This document shows, one piece after another, positions 1-10,316 of a DNA stretch of 64,000 nt. The DNA lies in contig QNQO01000450.1 in the NCBI GenBank assembly GCA_003290165.1, positions 1 to 64,000 on the forward strand, given 5' to 3'. The stretch's first letter is position 1. Each line of letters opens with the position of its first letter. This DNA is from Berberis thunbergii. Taxonomy: Eukaryota > Streptophyta > Magnoliopsida > Ranunculales > Berberidaceae. A model generated the notes under the pieces. The model was not told where the DNA came from and ran no database searches. It was given only the letters and a program-made list of their open reading frames with translations. The position numbers and the translations under genes were made by a program.

Positions 1-1812
1 TTGCAGCAGGTGGAGATTGATGCTACTCTACGTGTTCCAGCTAGTCCTGTATCTACAAATGTAGTACCTAATGATTCCACAGTGGGTGCAGATGAAGACA
101 AAATATTGAGACTGATAGATACAGTTGATGACGTTCCAGAGACTCCAATTTAGGAGTCAATTGTAACAAGTAGACCAAAGAGGAATGTAAAACGTCCTCA
201 AAGGTTTAGTGACTGTGTCGCCTATGCACTTCCAGTAGTTGAAGATGAAGTGCCTTCTACCTATAAAGAAGCAATTCAAAGTATCGACTGTGAACAATGG
301 AAGAAAGCTATGGATGAAGAAATGCAATCTCTTCATAAGAATGAAACATGGGAATTGTGTAGCTTACCGAAAGGTAAGAAAGCTATTTGGTGCAAATGGG
401 TATACACAAAGAAAGAAGGATCTCCTAGTAATGGTGTACGCGTCAAAGCAAGGTTAGTTGCGAAAGGTTATGCTCAAAAGGAAGGTATAGACTACGATGA
501 AGTCTTTTCTCCAGTTGTGAAATACTCTTCTATTCGAATTTTGCTAGCCTTGGTTGCACAATTTGATCTTGAGTTAGCTCAAATAAATGTAAAAACTACG
601 TTTTTACATGGTGAATTAAAGAATGAGATCTATATGACTCAGCCAAGTGGGTATAAGGTTGCAGAGAATAAAAATTGTGTGTGTAAATTGAACAAGTCTT
701 TGTACGGGTTGAAACAGTCTCCAAGACAGTGGTTTGATCAGTTTATGCTCGGACAGAAGTACACTCGAAGCCATTATGATCACTGTGTCTACTTTCGAAA
801 GCTTCGTGACGTTCCTTTATATATTTGCTCTTGTATGTAGATGATATGCTTATAGCCTCTAAGAGCAATTATGAGATTGATAAGTTGAAATGCTAGATGA
901 AAACTCAGTTTGAGATGAAGGATCTTGGTGAAGCTAAGAAGATCCTTGGCATGAAAATTCGAAGAGATAGGGTGAAGGGAACTGTGAGCTTGTCACAACA
1001 AGCATATTTGAATAAGGTGTTACAACGATTTGGGATGAACGGCAACACAAAATCGGTTAGTACACCTCTTGCCCCTCACTTTAAGCTTTCAGCTTCTATG
1101 TCTCCTAGCACTGATGAGGAGCGAGAGTACATGGCTCAAGTGCCATATGCAAATGCAGTAGGAAGCTTAATGTATGCAATGGTGTGTACGAGGCCCGACA
1201 TTTCACAGGCAGTCAGTATGGTAAGTCGATACATGCATGATCCAGGCAAAGGACACTGGCAAACAGTGAAATGGATTCTACGGTACATCATGTTTACAGT
1301 AGATGTTGGTTTACTTTTTAAGAAGGATGAGAGTAGTTGTCAACATTGTATTGGTTATGTAGATTCAAATTATGCTGGAGATATGGATAAGCGACGATCA
1401 ACTACTGAATATGTCTTTACTCTTGCTAAAGAATCAGTAAGTTGGATATCTACGTTGCAGTTTATAGTTGCATTGTTTACAACTGAAGCTGAGTAAATGG
1501 CGGTTACAGAAGCCGTTAAGGAAGCAATTTGGCTTCAAGGGTTGCTTGATGACTTGGGTGTAGTACAAGACCATCTAGATGTCTTTTGTGATAGTATGAG
1601 TGCCATTTATTTGGCAAAGAATCAAGTTCATCATGCACGCACGAAGCACATTGATGTTCGTTTTCACTTTGTGCGAGAAATCATAGAAGAATGTGACATC
1701 TCACTGAAGAAGATTGACACCAAAGAAATCCTGCAGATATGTTGACAAAGATAGTTTCTGGGGTCAAGTTCCAATATTGTTTGGACTTGATCAACATCCT
1801 TCGTGTGTGTTG
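1..1812 (+). pseudogene. Ty1/copia pol remnant: reverse transcriptase and RNase H
   Basis: This is the 3' half of a copia polyprotein, cut by the window start. Seen: the RT opening (VYTKKEG, KARLVAKGY, VFSPVVK) from about 250, KSLYGLKQSPRQW near 690-730, the catalytic YVDD box at 834-845, DLGEAKKILGM near 920, and RNase H blocks (YVDSNYAGD, TTEAE, CDSMSAIYLA, ARTKHIDVRFHFVRE) to about 1680. It is dead: TAG at 151, a frameshift between about 780 and 834 that puts YVDD in another frame, TAG at 894, TAA at 1494 and a one-base frameshift near 1730 before the usual C-terminal segment ending about 1812. Integrase and gag would lie before the window. RT and RNase H copy the element RNA inside its particle; no function is expected here. 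Confidence 0.93.
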
Positions 1813-1897
1813 AACCCCTTTGGGGTGTGAAGGGCAAAAATCGATATTGCTTGTGTAATCGGCTCAGATTTGTGAAATCTTCACCGAGGTGGAGAAT

Positions 1898-2600
1898 TGT
1901 TGAAATACAGAGAGTAACAGGACATACCTGGGCTGAATTTCGGCATGTCGGCATGGAGTTCGACCTGAATCGACATGTTGTTTGCTGGATCATGAAGATT
2001 ATAGCTCGAATCTGCTGGATTGTGGGTTGGATTGATGAATCTGATGGAAGATTTGGGATGGAAGAAGATGAAGACGGTGGAAGGTGATGGAACCCTCCAT
2101 CACTGCCTTAGGTGGCTATAAAGGGAGGTTCCCCCTCCTCTTCAGCATCAGTTCTTCCCTTGAGAGAGATAGAGAGTCTGTAAGTTGAGAGAGATTAGGG
2201 TTCTTCAACCCATTCTCTATTCTCTGTGTGTATGTGAAGGAGAAGAGGGAAAGTGAGGAGAGAGAAAAAGAGAGTTTTTCATTCTCTTTTGTGTGTGAAG
2301 GATATACGCACCCCGCGTTATCCGTGGTGTCGCTTAGACACGTTTGTATTTAACGTCATTGACGTTGTGTAATTCTCTCCATTTGTACTCTTTGATCTCA
2401 CTAGTAAAGTTATTCTCTTTGCCCGTAGATGCAGGCAAACTTGCCAAACTATATTAAATTGTTTTGTGCGGTACGTGTTTTATTTATTTCCATTTACTTT
2501 ACATTGCCTTGTTTATAATTTGGATTTATTACTATTGTAACTATCAATTATGTTCCGCAATCTGTTACGCTTTCGCGAGGCGCAATAAACTTTACCAATT
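1898..2600 (+). mobile_element. 3' LTR of the copia remnant (right edge uncertain)
   Basis: A purine-rich tract (GGTGGAGAAT, about 1888-1897) precedes TGTTGAAAT at 1898, the usual polypurine-tract/LTR start of plant copia elements. A TATA box (CTATAAAG) lies at about 2116 in a GC-richer context, followed by a GA-rich leader rich in GAGAGA. The right end is not clear; candidate CA ends lie between about 2559 and 2600. The matching 5' LTR is outside the window, so the boundary could not be confirmed by pairing. Confidence 0.7.
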
Positions 2601-2828
2601 AAAATTCATTCTTAGTGTAAAAATATGTATATAAATGATAAAATTGGGGGCCCTCTAATCTGGAGGCCCTATGCAGTTGCACTGCTTGTCAGAATCTGGC
2701 CTGCTCATGTCCCTGCATGTGTAAGTTTGGTATTTTATGGTGCATGTACGGTAAGGGTTGATCTTGTAAGGTTCGGTCTGTTGCATAAACATATACTCCA
2801 GAGGGTTGTTCTTGTGATATTCAAAACC
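2601..2828. other. Short non-genic spacer before the HUS1 inverted repeat
   Basis: No convincing coding sequence. It contains GGGGGCCCTC and GGAGGCCCTATG near 2645-2672, a pattern like ends of other plant repeats, but no element could be delimited. Confidence 0.4.
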
Positions 2829-4140
2829 GAGAAATTCTAGCTGGCCCGTCCTCACAGCCCGTCCCATGGGACGGACCCTCCCAGGCACGTGCCTTTGGGA
2901 GGGTGTCTCGCTTTTTCAACAAAACCCACGAAAGTTTGGCGGGCTTATTTCGAAAATCAAAATTTCATCTAACAATGAGAAGAAGAAGAAGAAGAATGAA
3001 GTTGAAAGCATTTGTGACCGAAAACGGAGTGAACCTCCTGGAGAGGCGGTTCCTTCCAGCTCTAGACAAGATGGGTAGAATTTGCCACCTCTACTTAACC
3101 AGAGACCACGCAATATTTCTCCACAATCTCCTCAGCGGAGATGGCGTCCAGTGCATTGCTCAGTTCCGCAAAAAATCACTCTTCGATGACTACCGAATCT
3201 CCAGCCAGAATGATGACCGCATTGCCTTCACCATTGACCTCGGTCTCCTCCTCCGCGCTCTCCACAGCAGCGTCAGCATTTGCATCCAAGGCGGAGGTGC
3301 ACCCACCTCGGATAGTCTTCAAATCAAGTTGGTCAAGAAGCTTCCACCCAATTCTAGTGCCACACACCCACCCATGCCTTTCCTCACCTTCGAAACCAAA
3401 GTACACTTCTTATTCTTGACTACTGAAAACTGTTTGATGAAATGCCTAGCTGAGTTTAATTGAATGCTAACAAACTATATGCAGGGTTATAAGTCGGCGG
3501 TGATTCAGGACGTGCCCATCTCGAAACCATTGTCCAGAGTTGATGTTACGCAACTTCAAGCTGCGCTGGACATGGCGCAGGATATTCCTCAGACTTTGGT
3601 TCAAGTCCCGAATTTGCATCAGCTGCAAGGGTTTGTTGATCGGCTTAAGCATGTCGGGGACTTGCTTAATATATCAATAACCCAGTATGGAGATTTGCAT
3701 TTGCAAGTCTACACTAATCTCATCACCATTGGTGCTGAGTTTCGCAAGTTGCGAGTGCTTGGTCTTCAAGGTAGTCATTTAATTGAGAAATGATTTCATT
3801 ATACTAGTCATATTTGCGCATCTTAGAGAGCCGCAATAGCTGATTATCCTTTGAGGCTTTGTTTCAGTGGATGTTCCACCCGGTGATCGTGATATCAGTG
3901 CTCAGACCCGCACTGAAAGGGCATTGCAGCGAGGAGAGGCTCTCTCTGTGGTATGTTATACTTTGTTGAACTTTAATTCCTTCCGGATTCCCATTTTACA
4001 CTTTACTAGTTCAAACAGGATTCCTTCTATTCACTGCCACTATATAGTATCTTTGGGAGCACTATTACAGTATAAAAGAATGCACGGTATGAGAATCTGA
4101 TTGTTGTACTCTTTTCATGTGAACTTGGACAGCAAGTGAG
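2829..4140 (+). repeat. Inverted repeat arm 1 (HUS1 5' region)
   Basis: This 1.3-kb stretch is repeated in opposite orientation at 6576-7623. It starts at GAGAAATTCTAGCTGGCC, about 167 bases before the HUS1 start codon, and ends at CAGCAAGTGAG, eight bases into exon 4. The arms differ by small changes and by one deletion of about 250 bases in the other arm. The 2.4-kb spacer holds the end of HUS1 and the kinase pseudogene. Confidence 0.93.
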
Positions 4141-4416
4141 CATGAAGCACTTAGCCAAGAGCTTACAATGCCAGTTGTCAACGCCGGATTGTGCATTCTA
4201 TGGTAAGGATTCTAACACATTTTTTCATGCAGATGTTCTCTACTGCTCTCACTAAATTCAATCATTTTGAAATCATATAAGAATAAGTTGACAACGCTGA
4301 CATTGGATGCTTGTTTGACAGTGATATTCCAGTTCTTCATCCCCGGAACACGGCAGACAGATAAATCTATCAGTTTACATTGCCGACTTCCTGTCCTAGA
4401 CCCAGGCTCTGGTTGA
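2996..4416 (+). CDS. HUS1: HUS1 checkpoint clamp subunit
   Basis: HUS1 is one subunit of the RAD9-RAD1-HUS1 (9-1-1) ring, a PCNA-like clamp loaded at damaged DNA in the nucleus to signal replication stress and help repair. The predicted product starts MKLKAFVTENGVNLLERRF and contains LYLTRDHAIFLHNLL, FDDYRISSQNDDRIAF and the C-terminal IPGTRQTDKSISL, all HUS1-like. Exons with GT-AG borders and consistent phases: 2996-3400, 3485-3770, 3868-3950, 4133-4202 and 4322-4416, giving 312 residues, close to the family length. An in-frame ATG at 2975 would add only Met plus six Arg, so 2996 is preferred. Oddity: codons for Ala-Cys-Leu-Thr directly before 4321 are in frame with the last exon but fall in the intron, so the last junction may be wrong or a short conserved segment may be lost. 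Confidence 0.87.
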
Positions 4417-4743
4417 AATTTCCTTTCAAGAAAAGGTTTATTCATAATCAAAGAATGGCTACCCTCCAATACAGAATCACTTGCGGCATATCGTCAATTT
4501 TATTTTACTGTGTAGATAAAATAATAGCTTTACATCATTGCTAGAAATTTTTCTAATCAGCTGAAGACCGTCAAGCGACCCGACTAGGATCACTTGTGTT
4601 TGCCTAGGTCACATACAGTGGTTCTGACTTCTGATTGAATTTATGAAAAAATATATTCACTATGAGTATTTACTTATGCGTTAAGGTCTGATTTCTGGAC
4701 CTTCTGGTTGAAAATACATTATTTGTTTTTTATCTCTCTGGAT
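4417..4743. other. HUS1 3' flank
   Basis: About 330 bases between the HUS1 stop codon and the end of the convergent kinase pseudogene. It probably includes the HUS1 3' UTR and polyadenylation region. No other feature was seen. Confidence 0.5.
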
Positions 4744-6580
4744 TTACCTGTCTGTTTGCTGCTGCTCGATCTTTTCAAGCTTTGTCAATACTTGGCTCAT
4801 CTTGGGACGCCTCTCTGGTGCTGTAGAAGTACATTCAAGTGCAAGCTCTATTAACTTAAACATTTCATCATGTTCTTCTTTTGCTCCTGCCATCTCCAAA
4901 TCCAGTATATCAATGGACCAGTCCCCGTCGACATTTGACCTCACCCATTCAGAAAGGTCGTCATCACTTGCCCATGCTATTCTACCAGTGATGATTTCTA
5001 ATAATAACATGCCAAAGCAGTAGACATCGCCCTTATGAGTCAGCTTTTTCCCTTGCGAGAACTTAGGACACATTCCAACAGAGAGTTTTGATACATTTTT
5101 GCAGGTTTGCAATACAATGCAAGAAAGAATAGATCAAGAATGAAAAAATTGTCAACAAGGAAGCAATGACACAGCAAAGAAAACCAAGTTACAACAATGT
5201 AATATGGAATCTATTTGATCAACAACAGTGTATTGTAGATTGAAATGAGGAAGTGTAAAAGATACATAGGCAATTCGAGAAGCCTAAATTCTCCTAGAGC
5301 ACTTGCTCTTGTACAAAACTTTACATGAATGAATGAATGAATTCTACTTCTACTGTTACCTTTTTATAGTCTTCACATCTGCTACTGTCTAACTGAATCA
5401 ATTAACATGAATACATCTGACATCTTGCTAATAAGACCATCTGCTATTGACAACTTGCAAATAACAACTGCCTAACAGGACCACTTGCTACTAGGACCAC
5501 TTGACAGCTTACAAGTAACAACACAGGACCACTTGCATCACTTGCTAACAGTTCATTTACTCACAGACTTCCACAGATCACTAACAGTTACTAACAGAGC
5601 ACTCACGTTTGTCTAACAGAGCATTGGCTTCATTCACATTACTGTCTGCTAGATTTCTGCTGATAGAACTGCTATACTTGCTGATCCCTGATTCCTTGCT
5701 GATCCTTGATTCCTCCTCTGATATGTCTGATGAATGGGAGGTCTATCAAATTTTTCCCCCAAGGCTTTCGGAGAGGGTAGAAGTGGAAGGAAGCCAAAAT
5801 CTGTGAGCTTAACATGATCAGATTGGTCTATGAGAATGTTGGAAGATCAGATGTTGGCATGCGGGACCTTATGAGTTGGTAATGATTCATGGAGGTAAGC
5901 GAGGACCTATTCGCGAATAACATAGTAAAGATGTGAATCTTTGACTTTGTTGATCCACCGGTGTCTAAGGCAGAGGTATAGGTGGGAGTGGGAGCAGGAG
6001 CAGGAGCAAGGGAGGGAGAGACAGCTGCAAAGCCGGGTTCGTAAACACAAGATCCAGCTTATACTAACATAATGAAAAGGAAGAGAGGATAGATCTTTAC
6101 CATGTAAAAGTGAAACATTTGACTGTTATGAAAGTGAAACTTCATCTATGGAGAGGAATAAGATTCTTGGTCTCCTGAAGGCAAGAGTAATCATTGTAAA
6201 TTCATGTTGTTGAATGGTTTTAGGTTTTTGAAATATGGACTTGCGTGTTTGATACAAATTATATTGTCTGCAGTTAATCTACTTTTGAACAATTTTTCAT
6301 GGTTGGCATACCTTATACCTTGTAGAAGAGTGAAATAGAAATTAATAATGAAGTGGGTTTACAAGTCCTCACCCTGTTTGCTGGTTGTCCCCTCTTCATG
6401 CATCTTTCTACAATAGCATAGGCAAACAATCAGAAGGATGAATGGTGCCAATGCTCCTGCAACAGCAATCAAAACAATCATCCACAACTTGAGGCTTTTG
6501 TGTTTGACTTCCTTTGATGGAACCACAGGACTCGATGGTGGCGGAGGAGGAGCAATGGTATAAGGTGCATTGGCACTCAC
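4744..6580 (-). pseudogene. Receptor-like kinase pseudogene
   Basis: Fragments of a plant receptor-like kinase read right to left. At 6580-6360 there is a Pro-rich stretch, a basic patch and a membrane helix (LWMIVLIAVAGALAPFILL) followed by Cys residues. Around 5910-5770 are catalytic-loop-like codons (AYLHESLPTHKVPHAN, then a TGA, then SSNILID) and LTDFGFLPLLPS. At 5075-4744 is the kinase C-lobe (THKGDVYCFGMLLLEIITGR through CTSTAPERRPKMSQVL). The loop has HAN where active kinases have HRD, as in the atypical plant receptor kinases. Most of the N-lobe and the ectodomain are missing, a stop interrupts the loop, and a solo LTR at 5100-5748 splits the C-lobe with a frame change. Its upstream end is fused directly to the inverted HUS1 copy. 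It is not expected to be functional. Confidence 0.8.
5100..5748 (-). mobile_element. Solo LTR (copia type) inside the kinase pseudogene
   Basis: On the minus strand this 649-bp block begins TGATAGACCTCCC and ends CCTGCA, fitting TG...CA ends. It has a TATA-like ACTATAAAAAGG (around 5361-5372) in the middle, followed by a CATT-rich leader. Both borders lie within kinase codons. A 5-base ATTTT lies on each side, offset by one base (5095-5099 and 5750-5754), consistent with a target duplication. There is no internal retrotransposon sequence, so it is a solo LTR left by LTR-LTR recombination. Confidence 0.78.
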
Positions 6581-7623
6581 TTGCTGTCCAAGTTCACATG
6601 AAAAGAGTACAACAATCAGATTCTCATACCGTGCATTATTTTATACTGTAATAGTGCTCCCAAAGATACTATATAGTGGCAGTGACTACCTTGAAGACCA
6701 AGCACTCGCAACTTGCGAAACTCAGCACCAATGGTGATGAGATTAGTGTAGACTTGCAAATGCAAATCTCCATACTGGGTTATTGATATATTAAGCAAGT
6801 CCCCGACATGCTTAAGCCGATCAACAAACCCTTGCAGCTGATGCAAATCCGGGACTTGAACCAAAGTCTGGGGAATATCCTGCGCCATGTCCAGCGCAGC
6901 TTGAAGTTGCGTAACATCAGCTCTGGACAATGGTTTCGAGATGGGCACGTCCTGAATCACCGCCGACTTATAACCCTGCATATAGTTTGTTAGCATTCAA
7001 TTAAACTCAGCTAGGCATTTCATCAAACAGTTTTCAGTAGTCAAGAAGAAGAAGTGTACTTTGGTTTCGAAGGTGAGGAAAGGCATGGGTGGGTGTGTGG
7101 CACTAGAATTGGGTGGAAGCTTCTTGACCAACTTGATTTGAAGGCGATCCGAGGTGGGTGCACCTCCGCCTTGGATGCAAATGCTGACGCTGCTGCGGAG
7201 AGCGCGGAGGAGGAGACCGAGGTCAATGGTGAAGGCAATGCGGTCATCATTCTGGCTGGAGATTCGGTAGTCATCGAAGAGTGATTCTTTGCGGAACTGA
7301 GCAATGCACTGGACGCCATCTCCGCTGAGGAGATTGTGGAGAAATATTGCGTGGTCTTTGGTTAAGTAGAGGTGGCAAATTCTACCCATCTTGTCTAGAG
7401 CTGGAAGGAACCGCCTCTCCAGGAGGTTCACTCCGTTTTCGGTCACAAATGCTTTCAACTTCATTCTTCTTCTTCTTCTCGTTGTTAGATGAAATTTTGA
7501 TTTTCGAAATAAGCCCGCCAAACTTTCGTGGGTTTTGTTGAAAAGCGAGACACCATCCTAAAGACACATGCCTGGGAGGGTCCCATGGGACGGACTGTGA
7601 GGACGGGCCAGCTAGAATTTCTC
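6576..7623 (-). repeat. Inverted repeat arm 2 (second copy of HUS1 5' region)
   Basis: Reverse-complement copy of 2829-4140, shortened by a deletion of about 250 bases. The left border (CTCACTTGCTGTCC) joins the kinase sequence and the right border lies 70 bases before the start codon of the divergent F-box gene. Confidence 0.93.
6690..7464 (-). pseudogene. Truncated second copy of HUS1
   Basis: Exon 1 (7464-7060) and exon 2 (6975-6690) match the first HUS1 copy, with intact frames, the same splice sites and only a few substitutions (for example Arg to Lys in LYLTKDHAIF). Exon 3 is gone: sequence jumps from the start of intron 2 (GGTAGTCA) straight into intron 3 (CTGCCAC), with TCA shared at both breakpoints of the intact copy. 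The copy stops eight bases into exon 4, where it runs into the kinase pseudogene. It retains about 160 bases of upstream sequence, so transcription is possible, but it cannot make a full clamp subunit. Its start region faces the F-box gene start about 230 bases away. Confidence 0.88.
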
Positions 7624-7692
7624 CAACAAACACAACAAACACTCGCAACAGCAGAACACATCACATTCTGATTCTCCTTCCAAAACAGAGCC

Positions 7693-8793
7693 ATGAACAA
7701 CCCGTCTTCTTCTTCTTCTTCACCTTCACAATCACCTCCTCTCATCCCAAACCTTCCAGACGACGTAGCACTCCAATGCATAGCAAGAGTCCCTCGCTCA
7801 TACCACACCCATCTCTCCCTCGTATGCAAGTCGTGGCGCTCTGTTCTCCGCACCCCACTATTCTTCTCAATTCGATCCAATCTCAACTCAACCCAACACT
7901 TCCTCTACATCAACGTTCGCATTCACAAATCTTCCTTCAAATGGTTTGTTCTCGATTACAACAATTCCAATTCTTCCAACCCTAAAAACCCTCGACACCT
8001 CTCCCCTGTTTCTCCAATCCCCCCACAAGCAATTGGCTCCGCTTTCGCAGTTTTGGGGCCTAAAATCTTCGTAATTGGGGGATCTATCAATGATATTCCG
8101 TCTTCGAATGTCTGGGTATTTGATTCTCGGTTCAATAGATGGGAAATTGGCCCGAAAATGCGGGTTGGGAGGGAGTTCTCGGCTGCAGGGGTTGTGAATG
8201 GGAAAATTTATGTACTTGGGGGGTGTGTGGTGGATTCATGGACGAGGTCCGCGAATTGGGCGGAGGTGTTTGATCCATTGATTGGGGCATGGGCACCTGT
8301 GGCCAGCCCGATGGAGGTTGGGGAGAAATGGATGCATGGGAGTGCAGTGATTGGGAAGAAAATGTTTGCAATGGCGGATAGAGGAGGGGTGGTTTTCGAT
8401 CCAGAGGAGTGTTCGTGGGGTTATGTTTCGACTGAGCTGGATTTGGGGTGGAGAGGAAGAGCTGCTGTGGTTGATGGGATTTTGTTCTGTTATGATTATT
8501 TGGGGAAGATAAGGGGGTTTGATGTAGGGGAGTGTAGGTGGAAAGAATTAAAGGGATTGGAGAAGGATTTGCCTAAGTTTCTATGTGGCGCGACAATGGC
8601 GAATGTTGGGGATATGTTGTGTGTTGTTTGGGAAGGAAGAGGAGCAGGGAAGCAGATGGAGGTGTTGTGTGCGGAGATTGAGGTTCGCAAGGATAGTTGT
8701 GGAGAATTGTGGGGTTCGGTCGTTTGGTCACAAGTGATTCTTGTGATTCCTAGTGGGTCATCAATCGTTCATTGCTTAGCAGTTGCTTTGTGA
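7693..8793 (+). CDS. SKIP6: F-box/kelch-repeat protein, SKIP6-like
   Basis: Intronless 366-residue frame. A Ser-rich N-terminus (residues 1-16) is followed by an F-box at about 17-62 (LIPNLPDDVALQCIARVP, then LSLVCKSWRSVLR). Kelch-type repeats begin around residue 120 with IFVIGG, WVFDSRFNRW, GKIYVLGGC and AEVFDPLIGAW, and later FDPEECSW and FDVGECRW. F-box proteins of this class bind an SKP1-like subunit and act as substrate receptors of SCF ubiquitin ligases, the kelch propeller holding the target; the target here is unknown. Length and layout fit the plant SKIP6 group. The frame is clean and the start is the first ATG. It is divergent from the truncated HUS1 copy, with 70 bases between the repeat border and its ATG. 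The paralogue is assigned from memory of the family. Confidence 0.85.
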   Translation: MNNPSSSSSSPSQSPPLIPNLPDDVALQCIARVPRSYHTHLSLVCKSWRSVLRTPLFFSIRSNLNSTQHFLYINVRIHKSSFKWFVLDYNNSNSSNPKNPRHLSPVSPIPPQAIGSAFAVLGPKIFVIGGSINDIPSSNVWVFDSRFNRWEIGPKMRVGREFSAAGVVNGKIYVLGGCVVDSWTRSANWAEVFDPLIGAWAPVASPMEVGEKWMHGSAVIGKKMFAMADRGGVVFDPEECSWGYVSTELDLGWRGRAAVVDGILFCYDYLGKIRGFDVGECRWKELKGLEKDLPKFLCGATMANVGDMLCVVWEGRGAGKQMEVLCAEIEVRKDSCGELWGSVVWSQVILVIPSGSSIVHCLAVAL

Positions 8794-9075
8794 TCTTTGC
8801 TGCAAGTTTGTGGTACGCCAATGTCTGTCTTATACAATATTTGAATTGTATTATATGTAATTATCAAATTCTTGAAATTGGTATATTGCCTTGTATTTCC
8901 TTTTCATGTGTTTGTCTTAATAATGAGTTATTTTTTTCATGTATATGTGAGTCGTTATCAAAATGGAAGTGAAATGTTCAGTTTTAAAAAGTAGCTCCCA
9001 AGAATTTTATGGTTTGATTTGAGTTTTTTCATTGAATGGAATTGTTTCTCATTACGTGCTCTTTCAATATTACCT

Positions 9076-9304
9076 CCATTGGGAAAGTTTAATCTATGTA
9101 GTTGAATTTCTTTGTGCAAACTGTTCAACCATGGTTGCTTCAAGGAGGCAACGAGCAGCTAACCTTTTAGTTTGAAGTTGGTCTTTGGTGAGATACACAA
9201 AAATATAACTATGGGCCTATTGCTATGGTGGAGGCATGACGAAAGCCTAGGATAGTGATAGACATAGTAATATAGTTTGCTATACACTATATCAGGAGAT
9301 TTCT
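9076..9304 (+). repeat. Direct repeat copy A
   Basis: Similar over about 230 bases to 10085-10316. Shared landmarks: GAAAGTTTAATCTATGT, CAAGGAGGCAAC, AAAGCCTAGGATAG and ACTATATCAGG. The copies have diverged by substitutions and small indels. Confidence 0.75.
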
Positions 9305-10084
9305 TGCCACTCCAAATTTCCTGTAATCTAGACATGCAACCAGCCAAACAAACCATCAAGCCATTAAGGTTAGGGCACCTAGATCATTTTATTTGTATGG
9401 AGTGGGGCACCTGATTTCTCATTTTCTGGTAAACTATTGTCTTCTCACTTGTGGGCCAACATGAATGCAAGGTGCTTGTTATTTACTTGCAAAAGTAATT
9501 GGGAAAAGTTTCAAATCATATGGCTTAGATTGGCCTAAAACATAACGATATAAAAATAAAGGTTTAAAAATATAGAGCTGAAAAATGAAAATAATGTTAG
9601 AACAAAGAAAACGAAGAAGCTCATTTTTGTGATAGATACTTACTGTCAAACTTCTAAAGACTGAATTAGCTACAATAGTATTATCATTTTTTAACAGCTT
9701 CTGCAATTATTTACATATGTTATTTGTTATACTACTTTCTTCTCGTTCTTTAAATGTTATCATAAGTAAAATAAATAACACTTTTTGGAAATTGAGCATA
9801 TAACTTAATTTTAATGGTTGATAACCGTATTTATATCATTCAGCTGTGATTATTTTTTAGGTGTTCGCTAGTTTACTGAAAAGTGAGTATTAAATGCTAC
9901 ACCCCTTTGAAGTTAGATACTTTAAAAAATTTATGTTTTTCATTTTTTAACAACATAGAATATTTATTATTTATGGATTTGCAAGTTTTAATAGGCTTTA
10001 AAAATATTTTTTTTGACCAAGTGCCCCACTCCAAACAAATTCCTGGCTCCGATCCTTATTTCAGGCCCTTTAGCCAAGTAGCCA

Positions 10085-10316
10085 CATTGAGAAAGTTTAA
10101 TCTATGTTGATTTTTTTTGTGCAAATTATTCAACCGTAGTTGCATCAAGGAGGCAACAGGCAATTACCCTTTTCATGTGGTAGGTCTTTGGGTGATTTAC
10201 ATGATAATGTAGTTGGGCTATGGCTATGGCGGAGGTAGAGGAGGAGGAGGAGGCCGTGACTAAAGCCTAGGATAGCAATAGCACTAAAGTTCGCTATCTA
10301 CTATATCAGGGGATTT
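10085..10316 (+). repeat. Direct repeat copy B
   Basis: Partner of 9076-9304. It contains an extra GAGGAGGAGGAGG tract. CAGGCCCTTTAGCCAAG just before it and CAGGCCCTATAGCCAAG just after it suggest a further partial repeat unit. Confidence 0.75.

Noticed and set aside
2066..2290. GA-rich stretch considered as a promoter GAGA element
   Set aside because: It lies after the TATA box inside the copia LTR and is better read as the LTR leader.
7041..7319. Ser/Ala-rich frames antisense or out of phase to HUS1 in both arms
   Set aside because: They are shadows of the conserved HUS1 exon 1 and occur in both copies for that reason only.
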